26,428 nucleotides of DNA from UBA937 sp031549725 (GTDB lineage: Bacteria; Spirochaetota; Spirochaetia; Treponematales; Breznakiellaceae), in contig JAVBPH010000035.1 of NCBI GenBank assembly GCA_031549725.1, forward strand, positions 1-26,428, given 5' to 3'. Under the pieces are notes generated by a model. The model was given only the letters and a program-made list of their open reading frames with translations. It was not told the DNA's origin and did no database searches. Positions 23,734-26,428 of this stretch are shown here, one piece after another; the first letter of the stretch is position 1, and every line of letters begins with the position of its first letter. Both the position numbers and the translations under genes were made by a program.

Positions 23734-23778
23734 AATTGAGGCTTTTTCAAAATATCAAGTTTTGAAAAAGCCTCAATT
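23734..23778. repeat. 45-bp hairpin repeat of the CTTTTTCAAAA family
   Basis: Perfect 19-bp arms (AATTGAGGCTTTTTCAAAA and its complement) surround a TATCAAG loop. The arm sequence is that of the outer ends of the 142-bp repeats, so this is a short derivative or solo hairpin of the family. Confidence 0.75.
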
Positions 23779-23904
23779 TACAATGATATTATTGTGCGAT
23801 TTCAACGAAACGGTAACAACGTGTACAACGAAAAATACAAAGCATATCCAATAAGCAACCTTGCTAACTTCACTGGCTTACTTATTGGACACGCCTAGTA
23901 TAAG

Positions 23905-24285
23905 TCAGTACATTACCTCATAGGTTTTGCCGTTGAAGGTAACCTGCTTCGCCTGGAGGTACTGGCCGGCGGACACCCCCGAATCCATGATCACCGCCGA
24001 ATAACCCTGGAGGGTAACATTCGCCCCGACCACAAGTCCCGGAACGGAACGCATCAGCCGGCTGAGTCCCTTGACAAAATAGGTGGTGGTTCCGCTCTGC
24101 AATGCCAGGCTGCCGTTGACGCTGGTAAGGGTTCCCGAAATGGTTACAGCGATGAGGTCGCTGCCGCTTTGCCCGGCCTCGGGCAGCCCCTTGGAAGCGG
24201 GACCCATGCCCGGGCCTCCCCATCCTGCAAATGCCGATACCGTCATGGTGAGGGCGATTACTCCAAGAATAATAAACTTCTTCAT
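23905..24285 (-). CDS. 126-aa secreted beta-rich protein, copy 2
   Basis: This is the paralog of the gene at 21837-22217, identical at 115 of 126 residues by my count. The signal peptide (MKKFIILGVIALTMTVSAFA), the Gly-rich segment and the C-terminal NGKTYEVMY are all conserved, and the substitutions are mild (I/L, V/L, N/S, T/S, S/A, Y/F, F/L), which suggests that both copies are under selection. The homology continues upstream through the leader, promoter motif and a copy of the rsgI terminator, but not downstream, where copy 1's strong terminator is replaced by a weaker dyad. It should be exported to the periplasm or surface. Function is unknown, and shared control with sigI is inferred. 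Confidence 0.83.
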   Translation of the reverse strand: MKKFIILGVIALTMTVSAFAGWGGPGMGPASKGLPEAGQSGSDLIAVTISGTLTSVNGSLALQSGTTTYFVKGLSRLMRSVPGLVVGANVTLQGYSAVIMDSGVSAGQYLQAKQVTFNGKTYEVMY

Positions 24286-24297
24286 ACTATATTCCTT

Positions 24298-24366
24298 TGC
24301 GGTCTTTCCCGCTGTCTTATATGCTCCGCATCATGGCGGAGTGTTTGATAACCTCTTAACTGAAGT
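24298..24366 (-). promoter_or_regulatory. structured 5' leader of secreted-protein copy 2
   Basis: The counterpart of the copy 1 leader retains the CTCCGC/GCGGAG stem with a changed loop (ATCATG instead of TCCAGG, plus strand) and the GCGG-GAAAGA-CCGC stem near the ribosome binding site. The third dyad has decayed to AACTTC ... GAGGTT on the minus strand, with one mismatch. Confidence 0.45.
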
Positions 24367-24408
24367 TATTATAGAATACAGAATGAAGATCCCCAAAAAC
24401 GGGGGGGG
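24367..24408 (-). promoter_or_regulatory. shared sigI-type upstream motif, secreted-protein copy 2
   Basis: The minus strand reads CCCCCCCCGTTT, 16 nt, TGTATTC, then TATAAT. The C-run is longer and the spacer one nucleotide longer than in copy 1, so strength may differ. The homopolymer C-run could vary in length by slippage. Confidence 0.55.
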
Positions 24409-24412
24409 AGCG

Positions 24413-24438
24413 CAAAAAAATGCAGCCCTTCGGCTGCG
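24413..24438 (-). terminator. orphan copy of the rsgI terminator
   Basis: On the minus strand a CGCAGCCG-AAG-GGCTGC hairpin is followed by ATTTTTTT. It matches the terminator at 22342-22368, but no rsgI or other minus-strand gene precedes it. It is best explained as part of the duplicated segment; it would also shield copy 2 from upstream transcription. Confidence 0.75.
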
Positions 24439-24793
24439 AAGATGAACAAATCCCTATTCCCCATTCAACAACCTATTATTCCCTCATTCTTTTGCTGATT
24501 TTTGTCCCCAAGTTTGTGTTTTCTGTACTTTTTGAGGATACGGACTTTGAAAAGTCCCTCCGTCAAACTTATTGATAGGTACCGCGAAAACAACATGACA
24601 ACCGACTCATTCTGCGGAATTTTTCAGGAGCGATTCCGGAGTTGGTAAGATGATAGGTGATAAAAACCTGTTCCAGAGATATATCAAGGTACAGGGTGTA
24701 CTATTGTAAAAAAACATGTCCGAAAATAGCCGGATTTTTATAAATGGTAAGGTATACTAATAACATTGGAATACCTTATAAGGAGGATTATAA
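24439..24793. other. intergenic region between secreted copy 2 and ogt
   Basis: No gene is supported. A small GGACTTT-GA-AAAGTCC dyad lies near 24551-24566. A TATACT near 24754 inside a GGTAT/ATACC inverted repeat may be the ogt -10, but no matching -35 is clear. AAGGAGG at about 24779-24785 is the ogt ribosome binding site. Confidence 0.4.
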
Positions 24794-25339
24794 ATGTATT
24801 ACAAGACAATGTGCCAATCCCCAATTGGTGAAATAACACTTGCGTGTGATGGTACCGGGAGAAATCTGGTTGGGCTGTGGACGGAAGGACAAAAGTATCA
24901 CGGGGATACCATACCCGAAGCAATGGTGGGGATACACGACATTCCGTTATTTGATACGGCAAAGAAATGGCTGGAAAGATACTTTGCGGGGGAGAGGCCA
25001 GCTATTTCCGAATTACGGCTTGCCCCCATTGGCGGTGAGTTTCGTCAAGGAGTATGGAAGATCCTGCGTGAAATTCCGTATGGTGATGTGATAACTTATG
25101 GGGGTATTGCGAAAAAGATGGCTGATAAAATGGGCAAGAAAAGTATGTCCAGCCAAGCGGTGGGTGGCGCGGTTGGGCACAACCCGATCTCTATCATCAT
25201 TCCCTGTCACCGGGTAGTCGGCTCAAACGGCAGTTTGACAGGATTCTCGGGCGGTGTTCAAATGAAAATGAAACTGCTTGAATTGGAAGGAGTTGACATG
25301 TCCGGGATGTTTGTTCCCAAAAAAGGCACAGCGCTCTAG
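24794..25339 (+). CDS. ogt: O6-alkylguanine-DNA alkyltransferase (Ogt/MGMT)
   Basis: The 181-aa suicidal DNA-repair protein transfers an alkyl group from O6-methylguanine to its own cysteine. The N-terminal ribonuclease-like domain (1-85) begins MYYKTMCQSPIGEITLACDG. The active-site domain contains GEFRQGVWKILREIPYGDVI, TYGGIAKKMA, the helix-turn-helix SSQAVGGAVGHNPISIIIPC with nucleophile Cys138 in PCHRVV, and the lid GSLTGFSGG. The ATG has a strong AAGGAGG 8 nt upstream. It begins a plus-strand cluster with a DUF488-like fragment and a second, short methyltransferase. No Ada-type regulatory domain is present. Confidence 0.96.
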   Translation: MYYKTMCQSPIGEITLACDGTGRNLVGLWTEGQKYHGDTIPEAMVGIHDIPLFDTAKKWLERYFAGERPAISELRLAPIGGEFRQGVWKILREIPYGDVITYGGIAKKMADKMGKKSMSSQAVGGAVGHNPISIIIPCHRVVGSNGSLTGFSGGVQMKMKLLELEGVDMSGMFVPKKGTAL

Positions 25340-25372
25340 AAAATATTTTTTTTCAGGAAGGGGTGTTTACAA

Positions 25373-25597
25373 ATGAAAGTATTTTCAAGCTATTATGACA
25401 AAGTACCTGAACTGGAGAAAAACGCATATACCTTTGCACGCGTTTCACGTATGAATTCTCCCGAATGGTTCCCGAAAACCATCGGCGAATATGTGGATTT
25501 GTCCGATACTTTTGGGCCAACCACAGCCATGCTTGAAGAATACCATCCTGCAGAAGATTGGGGAGCGTTCGTACTGCGCTATAAAGAATCATCTTAG
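25373..25597 (+). pseudogene. DUF488-like N-terminal fragment
   Basis: A 74-codon frame has a plausible ribosome binding site (AGGAAGGGG) upstream and starts MKVFSSYYDKVPELEKNAYT, with SRMNSPEWFPKTIGEYVDLS and EDWGAFVLRYKESS. This resembles the N-terminal half of the short DUF488-type proteins, which normally continue another 40-60 residues to a CYE-x-x-x-x-CHR segment. Here a TAG ends the frame one base before the ATG of the next methyltransferase gene, so the C-terminal half appears deleted. It could still be translated as a mini-protein. The family assignment is from memory and is moderate. Confidence 0.5.
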
Positions 25598-25598
25598 C

Positions 25599-25940
25599 AT
25601 GAAATATATAGACGCTGGTTTTTGTAATAGGGTATATGAAATCGTCGCGAAAATACCCGCCGGGAAGGTCGCTACATACGGTCAAATAGCCGGAATGCTT
25701 GGTGACCCTTCCGCAGCGCGGGAAGTCGGATACGCCATGAGCCGGGCGCCCGCCGGTCTTTCGCTGCCATGCCACAGGGTTGTCAACCGTACAGGTACTT
25801 TGGCACCGGAATATGCTTTTGGTAGTCAGGAAAAACAGCGTACAATGTTGGAGGTTGAGGGAATCGTTTTCCTTACGGACGGAAGAATCGATATGTCATG
25901 TCATCTATGGGGCGAACCCGAACAGTTCACATTGTTTTAA
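25599..25940 (+). CDS. short MGMT-family DNA alkyltransferase
   Basis: The 113-aa product comprises only the active-site domain of the O6-alkylguanine methyltransferase fold: VYEIVAKIPAGKVATYGQIA, the helix DPSAAREVGYAMSRAPAGL, PCHRVV with Cys58, and the lid GTLAPEYAFG. Because the nucleophilic Cys is retained (alkyltransferase-like ATL proteins have Trp there), it may be catalytic. The C-terminal EGIVFLTDGRIDMSCHLW is usual for the short family. ATG 25599 follows the preceding stop by one base, so it is probably translated by coupling. Two methyltransferases in one cluster suggest division of labour over alkyl lesions. Confidence 0.88.
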   Translation: MKYIDAGFCNRVYEIVAKIPAGKVATYGQIAGMLGDPSAAREVGYAMSRAPAGLSLPCHRVVNRTGTLAPEYAFGSQEKQRTMLEVEGIVFLTDGRIDMSCHLWGEPEQFTLF

Positions 25941-26018
25941 GAATTTCCTGTTGCGCAGGAAATTCAAGTTACGGTTATTGCTATGCGTATGGAGAATTTT
26001 ATGGAGGAAACGAATTGT

Positions 26019-26327
26019 ATGGTTTTAGTAATATTTGAGGTCACGATCAAAAAAGGCTGTATGGATGCTTATCTTGCGCTGGCCGCCAATCTGAAAGATG
26101 AGCTTATGAAAAGCGAGGGCTTCATCCGCACAGAGCGTTTTTCCAGCCTTGCCAATGAGGGGCAACTACTTAGTCTGTCGGTTTGGGAGAGTGAGGAAAA
26201 GGTCAGTAAATGGCGCAATCAGACAGCACATCGCATGATTCAAAAACAAGGACGCGATTCCATGTTTGAAAGTTACAATATTACTGTAGTGAACCGCCCC
26301 GGGTATCCCGGAGAGCAGATTATGTGA
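26019..26327 (+). CDS. antibiotic biosynthesis monooxygenase (ABM) domain protein
   Basis: The 102-aa product is a single ABM/ferredoxin-like dimeric barrel domain: MVLVIFEVTIKKGCMDAYLA, LKDELMKSEGFIRTERFSSL, QLLSLSVWESEEKVSKWRNQ and AHRMIQKQGRDSMFESYNIT. I chose ATG 26019 because the conserved beta strand begins there and GGAGG lies 11 nt upstream; ATGs at 25983 and 26001 are possible. Homologues include heme-degrading and quinone-acting enzymes as well as many of unknown activity, so the substrate is open. It stands about 80 nt after the MGMT gene, perhaps in the same transcript. Its last codons overlap the end of the convergent IS3 transposase. Confidence 0.82.
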   Translation: MVLVIFEVTIKKGCMDAYLALAANLKDELMKSEGFIRTERFSSLANEGQLLSLSVWESEEKVSKWRNQTAHRMIQKQGRDSMFESYNITVVNRPGYPGEQIM

Positions 26328-26428
26328 GTCCTGCGCTTAACGGCAGGACCGTAGAACCATTATAATACACTTGTTCATATTCTGCAGGGGGCATATAGCC
26401 CAGGGGTTCCAGGATGCGTTTTGTATTG
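26320..26428 (-). CDS. IS3-family transposase OrfB, C-terminal end (runs off the window)
   Basis: The minus strand reads NTKRILEPLGYMPPAEYEQV then YYNGSTVLPLSAGLT and a TAA. This is the end of the rve integrase domain of IS3-family transposases (the R-x-L-x-x-L-G-Y-x-P-x-E-Y motif). Only about 35 residues are in the window, so intactness cannot be judged. The stop lies inside the convergent ABM gene, so no IS end is visible between them. A GTCCTGC/GCAGGAC dyad (26328-26349) falls within its coding end. Confidence 0.8.
   Translation of the reverse strand, partial: NTKRILEPLGYMPPAEYEQVYYNGSTVLPLSAGLT

Larger units (their letters stand above)
23437..23904. other. intergenic region upstream of sigI
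   Basis: The stretch holds the sigI promoter motif, a 45-bp hairpin repeat and a long-loop dyad (TCCAATAAG 23847-23855 / CTTATTGGA 23881-23889) just past the end of secreted copy 2, possibly its weak terminator. Both strands are open across about 23500-23690. The plus frame reads VRVLNKIKIPRISLVSKDDI but lacks a start with a ribosome binding site; it may be debris of a lost gene. I do not call a gene here. Confidence 0.4.

Noticed and set aside
23472..23750. 92-codon minus-strand frame upstream of sigI
   Set aside because: It starts at the edge of a hairpin repeat, covers the sigI promoter motif, lacks a good ribosome binding site and resembles no family.
26328..26349. GTCCTGC/GCAGGAC dyad as a terminator after the ABM gene
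   Set aside because: No T-run follows, and it lies within the coding end of the convergent IS3 transposase, so it is more simply transposase sequence.

Overview
The window looks like an accessory stretch of a host-associated spirochaete chromosome, most plausibly a gut-type Treponema. This is inferred from moderate GC, lipoprotein-type signals, small secreted proteins of a kind I associate with treponemes, and several defence or toxin-immunity remnants; no rRNA or tRNA is present to confirm it. Genes are short operons on both strands, separated by hairpin-rich repeats and decayed genes.

Layout. 1-275: the end of an unidentified gene running into a 142-bp three-hairpin repeat. 435-3026 (-): adhE, fermentative aldehyde/alcohol dehydrogenase. 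3123-5345 (-): two paralogous TPR proteins with Imm51-like domains, one also carrying DUF5713, next to a possible toxin remnant. 5378-5790: a decayed IS200/IS605 element. 6279-13012 (+): a complete type I Wadjet system, jetABCD, with every junction overlapping; a frameshifted AbiEi-type antitoxin remnant lies directly downstream. 13551-17698 (-): a Pro/His-rich lipoprotein, a membrane-anchored Sel1 protein, a cytidine deaminase fused to a LuxR-type HTH, a hairpin cluster, and a secreted protein with a probable NADase-type glycan-binding domain. 18038-20597 (-): padR, two DUF1048 genes and a DrrAB-like ABC exporter, with a promoter and operator-like dyads. 20809-20950: a second copy of the 142-bp repeat, inverted relative to the first. 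20977-21784: an orphan BrnT-like toxin abutting a broken MacA-like adaptor gene. 21837-24438 (-): a SigI-like sigma factor, a very short RsgI-like anti-sigma factor, and two 126-aa secreted paralogs. 24794-26327 (+): two O6-alkylguanine-DNA methyltransferase genes around a DUF488-like fragment, then an ABM-domain protein. 26320-26428 (-): the 3' end of an IS3-family transposase.

The least ordinary unit is the SigI/RsgI cluster. The sigI-rsgI operon and both copies of the secreted gene share an upstream motif, CCCCCGTTT, 15-16 nt, then TGTATTC followed by TATA. The second secreted-gene copy still carries a copy of the rsgI terminator with no rsgI beside it, so it arose by a local segmental duplication. 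I infer a small autoregulated envelope-response regulon. The second notable item is the cytidine deaminase-LuxR fusion, which could be a nucleoside-linked transcription factor. Wadjet itself is a known system; its neighbours suggest a decaying defence island.
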